From assembly GCA_963832895.1 (NCBI GenBank), contig CAWHVQ010000007.1:1-64000 (forward strand): a stretch of 64,000 bases of DNA, given 5' to 3'. The stretch is from JAMXLO01 sp963832895 (lineage in GTDB: Bacteria; Pseudomonadota; Alphaproteobacteria; Acetobacterales; Acetobacteraceae). Positions within the stretch are counted from its first letter, which is position 1. Each line of letters begins with the position of its first letter. Shown in pieces: positions 50,492-59,137 of the stretch. A model generated the notes under the pieces. That model made no database searches. It saw only the letters and a program-made list of their open reading frames with translations, and was not told the origin of the DNA. The translations under genes were made by a program, and so were the position numbers.

Positions 50492-51285
50492 TGGCGTCGT
50501 TCCTCGACGCCTACGTCGCACCCAAGAAGGACATCCCACGGCGTGCCTACCTGACGGTAAGCACGCTCGTGGCGGCCGCCATCCTGGCGATGTGGTGCGT
50601 CCTGTCGTACGGCGAGCTGGTGCGCAGCGACTTTCTGCCCACACCGGACGCCGTGTTGACGGCGGCGATCAACGGCATCGGCGATGGCTCGCTACTGGTG
50701 AACACCGGCATCAGCGTCACCGAGATCATGTCCGGCTTCATCATCGCATCGATCTTTGCCGTGCCACTCGGCATTCTGATGGGCAGCTTCAAGATAGCAG
50801 AGGCAGCACTGGAGCCGGTCACCAACTTCGTGCGCTACCTGCCGGTCTCCGCGCTGATCCCGCTGCTGATCCTGTGGGTCGGTATCGACATGACGGAGAA
50901 GATCTCGGTCATCTTCATCGGCACGTTCTTCCAGCAGCTCATCCTGATCGCCGATGTCTCGCGCGGCGTCTCACAGGACCTGCTCGATGTGTCTTACACA
51001 CTTGGAGCCAACCGCCGCACCGTGGTCGCGCGCGTGCTGATCCCTGCGACACTGCCCGGCGTGATGGACACGCTTCGCGTCACCCTTGGCTGGGCATGGA
51101 CCTATCTCGTTGTGGCCGAGCTGGTCGCGGCCAACAAGGGGCTGGGCTATTTCATCCTGAATTCGATGCGCGGACTGTTCACCGACCAGATCTTTCTCGG
51201 CATCATGGTGATCGGGTTGCTGGGTCTCATCACCGATCAGTTGTTCAAGCTGCTGCGCAACTGGCTGCTGCCCTGGGCAGTGTGA
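50491..51285 (+). CDS. ABC transporter permease (TauC/SsuC/NrtB type)
   Basis: 264 residues from ATG 50491 (TTG 50488 is an overlapping alternative). Six to seven hydrophobic helices, with the binding-protein-dependent transport signature in the cytoplasmic loop: YTLGANRRTVVARVLIPATLPGVMDTLRVTLGWAW. Overlaps the binding protein by one base and the ATPase by one base (TGATG), so all three are translated together. It forms the membrane channel of the importer. Confidence 0.93.
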   Translation: MASFLDAYVAPKKDIPRRAYLTVSTLVAAAILAMWCVLSYGELVRSDFLPTPDAVLTAAINGIGDGSLLVNTGISVTEIMSGFIIASIFAVPLGILMGSFKIAEAALEPVTNFVRYLPVSALIPLLILWVGIDMTEKISVIFIGTFFQQLILIADVSRGVSQDLLDVSYTLGANRRTVVARVLIPATLPGVMDTLRVTLGWAWTYLVVAELVAANKGLGYFILNSMRGLFTDQIFLGIMVIGLLGLITDQLFKLLRNWLLPWAV

Positions 51286-52088
51286 TGGCGCCGCCCAAGC
51301 TCCGCATCGACAATGTCGCGCTCCGCTTTACCTCAGGCGGGCTGTCGGTGACCGCATTGGAGCAGATTTCGCTCGATGTCGAGGACAAAGAATTCTCGGT
51401 CATCGTCGGGCCGTCCGGGTGCGGCAAGACCAGCCTGCTTCGTCTTGTGGCCGGCCTCATCGAGCCGAGCGAAGGCTCGATCACGCTCGACAACGCGTTC
51501 ATCAACGGGCCCGGCAAGGACCGGGGCATGGTGTTCCAGTCCTACACGTTGTTTCCCTGGCTCACTGTGCAGGACAACGTGGAGTTCGGGTTGCGCATCG
51601 CGGGAATTCCGGCGGCACAACGGCAGGACACCGCGCGGCGGTTCATCGCGCAGGTCGGCTTGCATGGCTTCGAGCGGCTGTACCCGAAGCAGCTTTCCGG
51701 TGGGATGATGCAGCGCGTGGCGCTGGCACGCGCGCTCGCCAACGATCCGGCGATCCTGCTGATGGATGAGCCCTTCGGCGCGCTCGACAGCCAGACGCGG
51801 TCGCTGATGCAGGAGCTGCTGCTGGACATCTGGCAGGCCTCACACAAGACAGTGCTGTTCATCACCCACGACATCGACGAATCGATCCTGCTCGGCGACC
51901 GGGTCTATGTGATGACGGCGCGGCCCGGCCGCATCAAGGAGATGGTGGAGATCACCCTGCCCCGCCCGCGCACCGTGGAGATGCTGACCAGCGACGCGTT
52001 CATCACGATCAAACGGCGCATCATGCATTCCATCCACGAGGAGGCGATGCGCAGCGTCGCGACGGAGCTCCCGCCCGCCAGGCAGTAG
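51285..52088 (+). CDS. ABC transporter ATP-binding protein (TauB/SsuB/NrtC type)
   Basis: 267 residues from ATG 51285. Walker A GPSGCGKTSLL, Q-loop VFQSYTLFPW, signature LSGGMMQRVALARAL, Walker B ILLMDEPFGALD and the switch His in ITHDIDESI are all intact. The nucleotide-binding domain is nitrate/taurine type (short, without extra C-terminal domain). It powers the importer with the two genes before it. Confidence 0.95.
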   Translation: MAPPKLRIDNVALRFTSGGLSVTALEQISLDVEDKEFSVIVGPSGCGKTSLLRLVAGLIEPSEGSITLDNAFINGPGKDRGMVFQSYTLFPWLTVQDNVEFGLRIAGIPAAQRQDTARRFIAQVGLHGFERLYPKQLSGGMMQRVALARALANDPAILLMDEPFGALDSQTRSLMQELLLDIWQASHKTVLFITHDIDESILLGDRVYVMTARPGRIKEMVEITLPRPRTVEMLTSDAFITIKRRIMHSIHEEAMRSVATELPPARQ

Positions 52089-52109
52089 CATTGTGTCGCC
52101 GAATTGCGA

Positions 52110-52559
52110 TCATCGTCTGGTTTGCAGACTTCGCATCTCCTCGCGCGCGGCCTCGGCAAAATCCTTCAGCGGATCGATCTCGGTTCCGCTCTCCAGCAGA
52201 TCATGCAGCTCGCTAACCGTCCGGTTTGGCGCGTCATAGGTGGCGATCGTCATAATCATGATCTTTTCGGCGCACCCGACAGTTCGCGGCGAGCTCAACA
52301 CGCGCATCCTGCTGATCATGGCGTAGAGCGCGATGATCTCCTGAACCTGCGGCTCATTGCTGACGACCGCTTCGCCGTATGCCTTCGATGCCGCAACGAT
52401 GAAGTCCCGGTAGAGGTCCTCGCGTCGTGACATGTCATGTGCAAGCAGACCCGCCCGCGCTTGGGAGCGTTGGTTGAGCCAGTTGGTGACGCCCGATGTC
52501 AGGCCGCCGACCACCGATCCCGCGAGGGCCGACAATGCAGAGATATATGCAACGTCCAT
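52110..52559 (-). CDS. Membrane-anchored hypothetical protein
   Basis: 149 residues. An N-terminal hydrophobic stretch (AYISALSALAGSVVGGLTSGV) is followed by a helical cytoplasmic part: HDMSRREDLYRDFIVAASKAY, QEIIALYAMISRMRV, TIATYDAPNRTVSEL. This anchor-plus-helices form is common in alphaproteobacterial proteins of unknown role. It converges with the ABC ATPase gene and no terminator is clear between them. Confidence 0.65.
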   Translation of the reverse strand: MDVAYISALSALAGSVVGGLTSGVTNWLNQRSQARAGLLAHDMSRREDLYRDFIVAASKAYGEAVVSNEPQVQEIIALYAMISRMRVLSSPRTVGCAEKIMIMTIATYDAPNRTVSELHDLLESGTEIDPLKDFAEAAREEMRSLQTRR

Positions 52560-52695
52560 ATAAGAGTGTCACCGCGTCCCGTTCTCGCTCCGCACCACAG
52601 TCCCAGGGGTGATCGGGCGTGTCCATCCGTCGCCATCGCTTGCTATCCGCTGGACCGAATGCTCAGATTGGACCGTCCCAGCACCGGGGAGGAAC

Positions 52696-53112
52696 ATGGG
52701 CTGGCTGGACGGTCAGGTAGCGCTGGTGACAGGCGGCGGTTCGGGTATTGGCCGCGCCGTGGTCGCCCGCTTCGTCGAGGAGGGCGCGCGGGTCGGCATC
52801 ATTCGAGAACTGGCCGTGGAGCTGGCGCCGGACATCCGGGTCAATGGGGTCGCCCCCGGCGGCACGATGACCGACCTGCGTGGGCTCGCTTCACTCGGCG
52901 AGGACGATCGTTCGCAGTTCGCCAATCCCGGCATCGAGGACCGGCTGCGGACCGGCAATCCGCTGCGCACCGTGCTGATGCCCGATGATCTCGCCGGCGC
53001 CTATGTCTTTCTCGCATCACGACGCGGTGCGCGCGGAATAACCGGTAGTATCGTGACTGTAGATGCCGGCGCGATGCTGCGCATGCCGCGGCGAACTGTG
53101 CGCGAGAGCTGA
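52696..53112 (+). pseudogene. Dihydrodiol dehydrogenase (SDR) with internal in-frame deletion
   Basis: 138 codons from ATG 52696. The NAD motif VALVTGGGSGIGRAVV and the C-terminal blocks VNGVAPGGTMTDLRG and AYVFLASR ... GARGITGSIVTVDAG belong to the short-chain dehydrogenases, nearest to the BphB/HcaB dihydrodiol dehydrogenases of aromatic degradation. Between GARVGI and IRELAVELAPDIR about 110-120 residues are missing, including the catalytic Ser and Tyr-x3-Lys, and the reading frame is kept. It cannot be an active dehydrogenase; the missing step would follow the ring dioxygenase of this locus. Confidence 0.8.
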
Positions 53113-53353
53113 GCCAACCGGAGAGGCTGCAGGTGACTTATCACGATTCGGTGACTTGTTCGCCCCAAATGGGTGTGGGAAATTTCACACAGGGCGCCCT
53201 GCTTTTGGGCGTACTGCGTTAGCCGTCGCGGTTCTAATCGTAGTCTGGGGCGAGCCGACAGGAAATCTCTCGCTGTATATCTCGCGTGCGGAGGTCGCCT
53301 CTCGGCACTAAGGGGCGACCTCGGTCAACTGCCAGGAGGGTCGAGGACCACCG
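53113..53353. other. Intergenic region upstream of the kinase gene
   Basis: About 240 bp with no credible gene. It carries an inverted repeat GTGTG/CACAC (53173-53177 with 53186-53190) around an AAATTT core, which might be an operator for the kinase gene, and the kinase promoter is expected here. Confidence 0.35.
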
Positions 53354-55840
53354 ATGTCATCGTCGACAGCCCAATTGCATCGCGACGCATTGGCCGCCGG
53401 CACGGTGCTGAATGGGTATCAGATCCTCGGGGTGCTCGGTCGCGGCGGGTTCGGCATCACATATCGGGCGAGCGATCTGCTGGATCAGTCCTTCGCCATC
53501 AAGGAATTCTTTCCGCGCCAGTTTGCGATGCGCTCCGGCCATGATGTCGTCGTAACCTCCGAGTCCGAGGAGGCGATCTTCGTGGATTGCCGGAAGCGCT
53601 TCCTTACGGAGGCGCGACTGCTGTCAACGCTGGGCCGCAATGGTGGCACGGCGGGCGTGGTGCAGGTCGCCACCTTTTTCGAGGCCAACAATACCGCCTA
53701 CTCCGTCATGGAATTATTGGCCGGCGAAACGTTGGACGATGTTCTCGGAGCCGGCGTCTCCATGTCCCCGCAGGTTCTGTCTGCAATGTTGCGGGGTATC
53801 CTGACGCCCTTGGCCCGCGTTCACGCCGCAGGCTTTCTCCATCGCGACATCAAGCCCTCGAATATCCTGATCCGTCCCGACGGTCAGCCGGTCCTGATCG
53901 ATTTCGGCTCCGCGCGGGATATGCGGCCCACCGCGAACACCACCTACACGCAGGTCTATTCGGGCCATTACGCTCCGATCGAGCAGATGATCCATGGAGC
54001 ACCCCAAGGGCCCTATTCCGACATCTATTCGGTGGGTGGAGTTGCCTATCGGGCCATCGGCGGAAAGCTTATAGACGCGCGCGCCCGCCAGCAGGCGACG
54101 CTGAGTCGCGCGCGTGACCCGCTCGTGCCGGCGGCTGACATCGGACGCGACCGATACCCCGCGTCGCTGCTGCTTGCCATCGATCGCGCTCTTGCGGTGG
54201 CAGCAAATGAGCGCCCACAGCGGGTCGAGGAGATGCTGGCGCTTCTGGACAACTCGTTCGACGGCGAGGCAACGATCCTGCGCAGTCGACCGGTTGAGAA
54301 CCGCGGGCGGATAGGTTCTCCCGCGACGCGCCCGAGCCGTCGTCGTGCGATGTCGTTGAGCGGGGTGTGGTCTTCGGTGACCGGAGCATTCTCCGGCATG
54401 GGGCGCCTGTCACAGGCGTGGAAGCGCGACGCTTCCCAGCAGTCCGCCAAACCGCTCCAGCAGCAGCGCGGGAAATCGCGCGCGGTTGTTCCCGCCGTCA
54501 TTGTCGCAGCAGCCGTCCTGATCGGCATCGCGTCGTACGTTTGGTTCTCCGGGCAGAGCCAGCCGGCCGATGCACTTGCCAACCTGCAAGTCGCGGTTGC
54601 CAGCAATAGCAGCGAAATATCGGCGAAGTTCCCGCAAACAACCGACACCGCGAAGCTGATAGCGGCGCTGCCTTATCTTATCAAACTGAAGGTAACCGCG
54701 CTCGATCTCAGTAATTCGCAGATCGTCACGCTGCCATCGCTCCAAGGCCTCGGCTCGCTCGAGAAACTGAGCCTTCGTGGGTCACAGGTGACGACACTGC
54801 TCTCGCTGCGAGGGCTCACCGCTCTGCGGGAACTGGATCTGTCACAGACCAAGTTGACCACGATACCGTCACTGCAAGACCAGGCCGCCCTGCAACGGCT
54901 CAATCTAAGCTATTCGGGGATAACAACGTTGCCATCGCTGGATGGTCTTACCTCGCTCCGAGAACTCGACCTCTCGCACACGAATGTGGCTGCGATGCCG
55001 CCACTGGAGGGGCTCACCGAGCTTCGCGAGCTTGATCTGACCGATACCAATGTCACCAGCCTGCCCGGGATCCAGGGGTTGCCGAAACTTCATGTCACGC
55101 CGGACTGGCTCCGCGCTGCGCCACAACCCGCCCCGGAACAGCGTCCTGTCGCGACAGCCCCATTTCCTCCGGAATCGCCCGCTCTGACCACGCCGCCGTC
55201 ACCTGGGCCGCAAGCGGGGGCGAAACCCTGGCTGGAACCACTTCCCCCGCTGGCGACACCACCGGTTGCGCTACCCCCAGCGGCCCCGCCGACGGTGCTC
55301 AGGCCGCCGCTGTCCAGGCCGCTGCCGACGCCCCCTGCCCCGCCACCGCGCATCGCACTCGCCAAGCCGCCGCCGGTGAAGGAATCCCCCGCGCAGCCCG
55401 CCAAGCCTGCGGCACAGGCTCCGGTTGCAACTCCAGCCCCGACGGAGCCGGTGCGACGGCCGCGTGAAAACGAAGAATCGCTAGCCGGATACGAATACTT
55501 CCGGCGCGGCTACGCGGCAGCCGATAGTCACAACTATGCTGAGGCCAAGAGCCAGTATTCGCTTGGCGCGGAGAAAGGCGACAAAAATAGCATGTATTCG
55601 CTTGGACAATTGTATGCACTGGGATTGGGCGTTGCGCGAGACTATGGGAAGGCACTCTCCTGGTACAAGCAGGCCGCGGACCATGGCTATCCGACCGCGC
55701 TTTACAGCATAGGGCTGCTCTACTTCGAAGGCGGACCCGGCATGGCGAAAGATTGTACGGCGGCGCGCGAATGGCTGACCAAGGCCGTCGCGCGCGGCGT
55801 CTCGATAGCGCAGCCCCTGTTGAACCGATCCTGTTACTGA
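53354..55840 (+). CDS. Ser/Thr protein kinase with LRR, proline-rich and Sel1 regions
   Basis: 828 residues from ATG 53354. Kinase domain about 22-300: glycine loop LGRGGFGITY, Lys50 in FAIKEFF, HRDIKPSN (163-170) and DFGSARD (183-189) are complete. A basic linker leads to a transmembrane helix at 377-398 (VVPAVIVAAAVLIGIASYVWF), then leucine-rich repeats of about 22-23 residues at 440-580 (LRELDLSQTKLTTIPSLQ, LRELDLSHTNVAAMPPLE), a Pro/Ala-rich stretch (583-715) and Sel1-like repeats (about 730-815, with YSLGQLYALGLGVARDYGKALSWYKQAA). This architecture is unusual; it is probably a membrane sensor kinase with periplasmic binding repeats. Confidence 0.9.
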   Translation: MSSSTAQLHRDALAAGTVLNGYQILGVLGRGGFGITYRASDLLDQSFAIKEFFPRQFAMRSGHDVVVTSESEEAIFVDCRKRFLTEARLLSTLGRNGGTAGVVQVATFFEANNTAYSVMELLAGETLDDVLGAGVSMSPQVLSAMLRGILTPLARVHAAGFLHRDIKPSNILIRPDGQPVLIDFGSARDMRPTANTTYTQVYSGHYAPIEQMIHGAPQGPYSDIYSVGGVAYRAIGGKLIDARARQQATLSRARDPLVPAADIGRDRYPASLLLAIDRALAVAANERPQRVEEMLALLDNSFDGEATILRSRPVENRGRIGSPATRPSRRRAMSLSGVWSSVTGAFSGMGRLSQAWKRDASQQSAKPLQQQRGKSRAVVPAVIVAAAVLIGIASYVWFSGQSQPADALANLQVAVASNSSEISAKFPQTTDTAKLIAALPYLIKLKVTALDLSNSQIVTLPSLQGLGSLEKLSLRGSQVTTLLSLRGLTALRELDLSQTKLTTIPSLQDQAALQRLNLSYSGITTLPSLDGLTSLRELDLSHTNVAAMPPLEGLTELRELDLTDTNVTSLPGIQGLPKLHVTPDWLRAAPQPAPEQRPVATAPFPPESPALTTPPSPGPQAGAKPWLEPLPPLATPPVALPPAAPPTVLRPPLSRPLPTPPAPPPRIALAKPPPVKESPAQPAKPAAQAPVATPAPTEPVRRPRENEESLAGYEYFRRGYAAADSHNYAEAKSQYSLGAEKGDKNSMYSLGQLYALGLGVARDYGKALSWYKQAADHGYPTALYSIGLLYFEGGPGMAKDCTAAREWLTKAVARGVSIAQPLLNRSCY

Positions 55841-55853
55841 AGGCCGCGCCGCA

Positions 55854-56141
55854 TCACGATTTCGGCTGTGCCGCGTAGGTCGCCGACAGGTATTTGATGA
55901 TGGTGTCCGCGGTGTCGTCGTCAATCGGCGCCCCCAAAGCCGTCCGCATCTTCGTCACCTCGGCTTTCCAGTCGTTCGGCGTCAGGAACACCGAGTTCAT
56001 CCTGATGTAATTCAGCGTGTGGCAGATACTGCATGAGGTCTGCACCGCATCCAGCCCCGGACCAGGCTTCAACTGCACATTCTCGTCCGCGAGAGCGGCC
56101 GGTGCGGCGAGCAGCAGCGCGACAGCGAAATAACGCAACAT
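55854..56141 (-). CDS. sorB: c-type cytochrome subunit of sulfite dehydrogenase (SorB-like)
   Basis: 95 residues from ATG 56141. A signal peptide (RYFAVALLLAAPAALADE) and one heme motif CSICH, with the later Met axial ligand in the NSVFLTPNDWKAEVTKM region, match the small cytochrome c subunit SorB, which takes electrons from the molybdenum subunit. The gene follows the SorA-like gene on the same strand with about ten bases between, so it is the second gene of the pair. The symbol rests on this context. Confidence 0.8.
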   Translation of the reverse strand: MLRYFAVALLLAAPAALADENVQLKPGPGLDAVQTSCSICHTLNYIRMNSVFLTPNDWKAEVTKMRTALGAPIDDDTADTIIKYLSATYAAQPKS

Positions 56142-56151
56142 CCCAGCCCCC

Positions 56152-57366
56152 TTATGCCACCGTAACCGGAATCTGCTGCGGCACATTGTTGTGGTATCCG
56201 GCAGGATTGAACTTCAGTTTGTCCACCTGCGCCTCGCCCGCTTTATTGGTGGCGCGCGACGACACCATGTAGTTGCCGGCCTCTATCTTGCCCGTGTTGA
56301 AGCTGAATGCCTGAAAGCCGAAGCGCCCGGGATCCTTGCCGAGCGTCGCCTGCTTCCAGCTCTTGCCACCGTCCAGCGACACCTCAACCTGCTTGATGCC
56401 ATGCCCGCGATCCCATGCCACACCTTCGATCGTGAAGCCGGTCGCTGGCAGACGCGTTCCTTCGATCGGATCCGCGATCACCGAGTTGACCACCATCTCG
56501 GTGATCGGCCAGGTCGTCGGATTGTCCTGCGAAGGGAACGGGTGATCCACCGCGAACATGCCGGCCGGAACGCGATAGGCTTTTTGAATCCAGAAACTGC
56601 CGAGTGGCTTGCTGCTGAGCTGGATGCTCGAGACGTGCTTCATCCAGTAGGTCGCCGTCCAGCCCGGCACAATGACGCGTGCGGGATAGCCATTCAGATG
56701 CGGCAGCGGCTGGCCATTCATCGACGTCGCGATGATCACTTCGTCAGCCATCGCCTTTTCCATCGGCAATGCCTTCATGAAGTCGGGCGTCGTCGGCAGC
56801 ACGGGCCCGTCGGCACCGTCCAGCCACACCTCCACCGCGGCGGGTGTGACACCGACCTTGGCAAGCACGTCCTTCAGCCGCGGCCCGCGCCAGGTCGCGC
56901 AGCCCATCGCGCCATATCCCCACTCCACGCCTGCGACATGCGGCGACGACAGGCCGCGGCGATTGCCGGAGCACTGGCAGACGGCAACCACGTCCACCTG
57001 CGGAAAGTCGTTCTGCAACTCGTGGAGGCCCAGAGAAATCTGTCCGCTCGCCGCGTCACCGCCGATGGCGAGCGACCATTTACCAAGCTCCGCCATCGAC
57101 GGAATGCCGGCCAGATGATAACGGACGAAGAACTCATCATTGGGCGTGATCGCGGATCGAAAGGTCCCGATCGGCGACTCGTAGTTCGGTGGCCGATCGG
57201 CCAGGCAGATCAGCTTTTGCTTACCAGGAAGTGCCACGAACGTGGCAGAAGCGCGCGTGCCATCCGGTAGTTGCGGACTCAACCAGAAGGTCTTCTCGGC
57301 AGCGCGCGCGTTACCCGCGGCAAGCGCAGCCCCACCAAGTCCGGTCAGAACCTCCCGGCGATTCAT
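56152..57366 (-). CDS. sorA: Molybdopterin sulfite dehydrogenase subunit (SorA-like)
   Basis: 404 residues from ATG 57366. A twin-Arg-like signal (NRREVLTGLGGAALAAG) precedes the oxidoreductase molybdopterin domain: EFFVRYHLAGIP, VAVCQCSGNRRG with the Moco-binding Cys, GYGAMGCATWRGPRLKDVL, and the Mo-co dimerisation domain GFTIEGVAWDRGHGIKQVEVSLDGGKSWKQATL. It oxidises sulfite to sulfate in the periplasm and passes electrons to SorB. With the TauE-like exporter and a sulfonate-type importer in this window it fits sulfonate catabolism, which is inference. Confidence 0.88.
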   Translation of the reverse strand: MNRREVLTGLGGAALAAGNARAAEKTFWLSPQLPDGTRASATFVALPGKQKLICLADRPPNYESPIGTFRSAITPNDEFFVRYHLAGIPSMAELGKWSLAIGGDAASGQISLGLHELQNDFPQVDVVAVCQCSGNRRGLSSPHVAGVEWGYGAMGCATWRGPRLKDVLAKVGVTPAAVEVWLDGADGPVLPTTPDFMKALPMEKAMADEVIIATSMNGQPLPHLNGYPARVIVPGWTATYWMKHVSSIQLSSKPLGSFWIQKAYRVPAGMFAVDHPFPSQDNPTTWPITEMVVNSVIADPIEGTRLPATGFTIEGVAWDRGHGIKQVEVSLDGGKSWKQATLGKDPGRFGFQAFSFNTGKIEAGNYMVSSRATNKAGEAQVDKLKFNPAGYHNNVPQQIPVTVA

Positions 57367-57417
57367 GAGCAGTCTCCCTGATTGCATCCGCTTGCCCGCG
57401 GACACTGGAGGAATTGC

Positions 57418-58338
57418 CTATCTCCGCTCAGAGATATCGGCAAGTGCCTCCTCCGCCAATGCGGTATCAACGCAACGATCGAACGGAATGGCACGGTCGA
57501 GCGCACCGCCGGAACGCATGGCCCCCTGTAGTCGGTCGAAGCCCTCGCGCCGCAGCACCGGATCAGGTGCGAACAGCTTGAGCGCGCGATATCGGTCGAT
57601 CGCGCCAGCGAAAATGTCGGGCGCAACCGCGGGAAAGAAATCGGTCAGCGCATCGGCGATGCCCGCGCCCGGCGTCGCGGCGATCCAGCGCAATGTGATC
57701 GCCATCGCGCGGGTCATGCGCAGGAACTCATCGCGGCGCGACTGAAGCAGCGGGCGGCGCGTGACCAGCGTGGTATAGGCTGTGAGGCCACGGTCCGCCG
57801 CCGCATACCAGACATGGGCTGCGCCCGATGCGATCAGCTCCTCGGCGTACGGCTGGAACAGCTGAACGGCATCCAGCGAACCGGCCCGCAATGCGGCGGC
57901 GTTGTCTGCCATGCTGGGACCGCTGACACGGTTCAATGCCGCGGGATCGACCCCGGCGCGGCGCAGGTCGTCCTGCAGGCAGAGCCACGGCGTCGGCACC
58001 TCGGCCACCGAGGCAAGGCGGATCCGCATGAGATCCGTGACGCGAAATTCCGGCCGGGGTTCGCGACCGACGATGAAGAACGGATCGCGCGCGATCACAT
58101 CGCAGAAGCACACGCTGTCGGCCGCGGGATCCGACGCATGCGTCAGCATCACGCGCAGCGGGCCGCCCCAGATCGCATCGATTTCGCCGTTGCGGAGTGC
58201 CGCAGCGGTGCGTGCAGGATCAGGCGAGGACATCAGCTCCACCTCGACGCCTTCCGCCTGGTAGGCGCCGATGGCATGCGCAGCATAGAACGGCGCATAG
58301 AACAGCGCGCGAAAGTTCTCCGAGAGCCGGATCGCCAT
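57418..58338 (-). CDS. NMT1-like substrate-binding protein without signal peptide
   Basis: 306 residues from ATG 58338, set by GGAGGAGG upstream. It begins MAIRLSENFRALFYAPFYAAH, and continues GAYQAEGVEVELMSSPDP, RTAAALRNGEIDAIWGG, VRLASVAEVPTPW-like and QPYAEELIASGAAHVW, the NMT1/THI5 pattern. No export signal is seen, so it should stay in the cytoplasm, like some THI5 enzymes. It may be an enzyme or a cytosolic binding protein rather than a classical ABC component. Its start overlaps divergently with the oxidoreductase gene upstream region. Confidence 0.8.
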   Translation of the reverse strand: MAIRLSENFRALFYAPFYAAHAIGAYQAEGVEVELMSSPDPARTAAALRNGEIDAIWGGPLRVMLTHASDPAADSVCFCDVIARDPFFIVGREPRPEFRVTDLMRIRLASVAEVPTPWLCLQDDLRRAGVDPAALNRVSGPSMADNAAALRAGSLDAVQLFQPYAEELIASGAAHVWYAAADRGLTAYTTLVTRRPLLQSRRDEFLRMTRAMAITLRWIAATPGAGIADALTDFFPAVAPDIFAGAIDRYRALKLFAPDPVLRREGFDRLQGAMRSGGALDRAIPFDRCVDTALAEEALADISERR

Positions 58339-58399
58339 GGGCCTCCTCCTCGAATTGGCCGCCGCGTATGATAGGGTGAAGGGCAGCAAGGAGCCATCC

Positions 58400-59137
58400 A
58401 TGCGCATCGTGCTGATCGGCGTGTCGCACTGGCACACACCATTCTACCTCGATCCTCTGTTGACGATGCCTGGCATGTCGGTGATCGGCGTCAGCGATCC
58501 CGATGCCGCACGCGCAAACGAGATCGCGGCAAAGGCGCGCTGCCCAGGGTTCGACGACTACCGCGAGATGTGCGCGCGGCTGAAGCCCGACTTCGCCTTC
58601 GCTCTCGGGCGCCATTGCGACATGGCTGAGGAGGCGCGCTTCCTCATCGCCGAGCGCATCCCATTCGCGATGGAAAAGCCATGCGCCATAACCGCAGCCG
58701 ATGCGTACGACATAGCGGCCCGTGCCGCGCAGGCCAACCTGTTCGCCGCGGTGCCGTTCGTGATCCGCTACAGCCCACTCATCAACACGATCCGCGAAGT
58801 CGCCGCAGGCGAAACGGTAAACTACATCGTGTTCAAGTTCGTCGGCGGCATGGTGGACCGCTACCACGAACAGCGCGTGCCGTGGATGCTGCAGCGCGCC
58901 ACCGCCGGCGGCGGACCGTTGCTCAATCTGGGCGTGCACTTCCTCGATCTCTGCCGCGTGCTGCTGCCGGACACGAAGCTGCGCGTCGTCGGTTCGGCGA
59001 TGTCGAAGCATAATTATTCCTTGACCGGACAGATTCGGTGCCGTATCGTCGCCGGCTATGGCATCGCTCGCATACTCCTACATCCGTTTCTCGTCTCCGC
59101 AGCAAGCACTCGGGGACAGTCTTCGGCGCCAGCTTGA
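58400..59137 (+). pseudogene. Gfo/Idh/MocA oxidoreductase, 3' part cut off by the right-hand element
   Basis: From ATG 58400 the frame reads IVLIGVSHWHTPFYLDPLLTMP, VIGVSDPDAARANEIAAKA, and the conserved IPFAMEKPCAIT near residue 95 (EKP motif), then AAQANLFAAVPFVIRYSP and GGGPLLNLGVHFLDLCRVLLP with the catalytic-type H. The sequence stays normal until about YSLTGQ near 59034, then runs into unrelated codons that overlap the recombinase gene and stops at 59137. The gene should be about 330-390 residues, so roughly the last third is missing; the remainder is expected beyond the other end of the element. Confidence 0.8.

Noticed and set aside
50478..51284. N-terminal extension of the ABC ATPase
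   Set aside because: It overlaps the permease in another frame and carries no domain; the ATPase starts at 51285, overlapping the permease stop.
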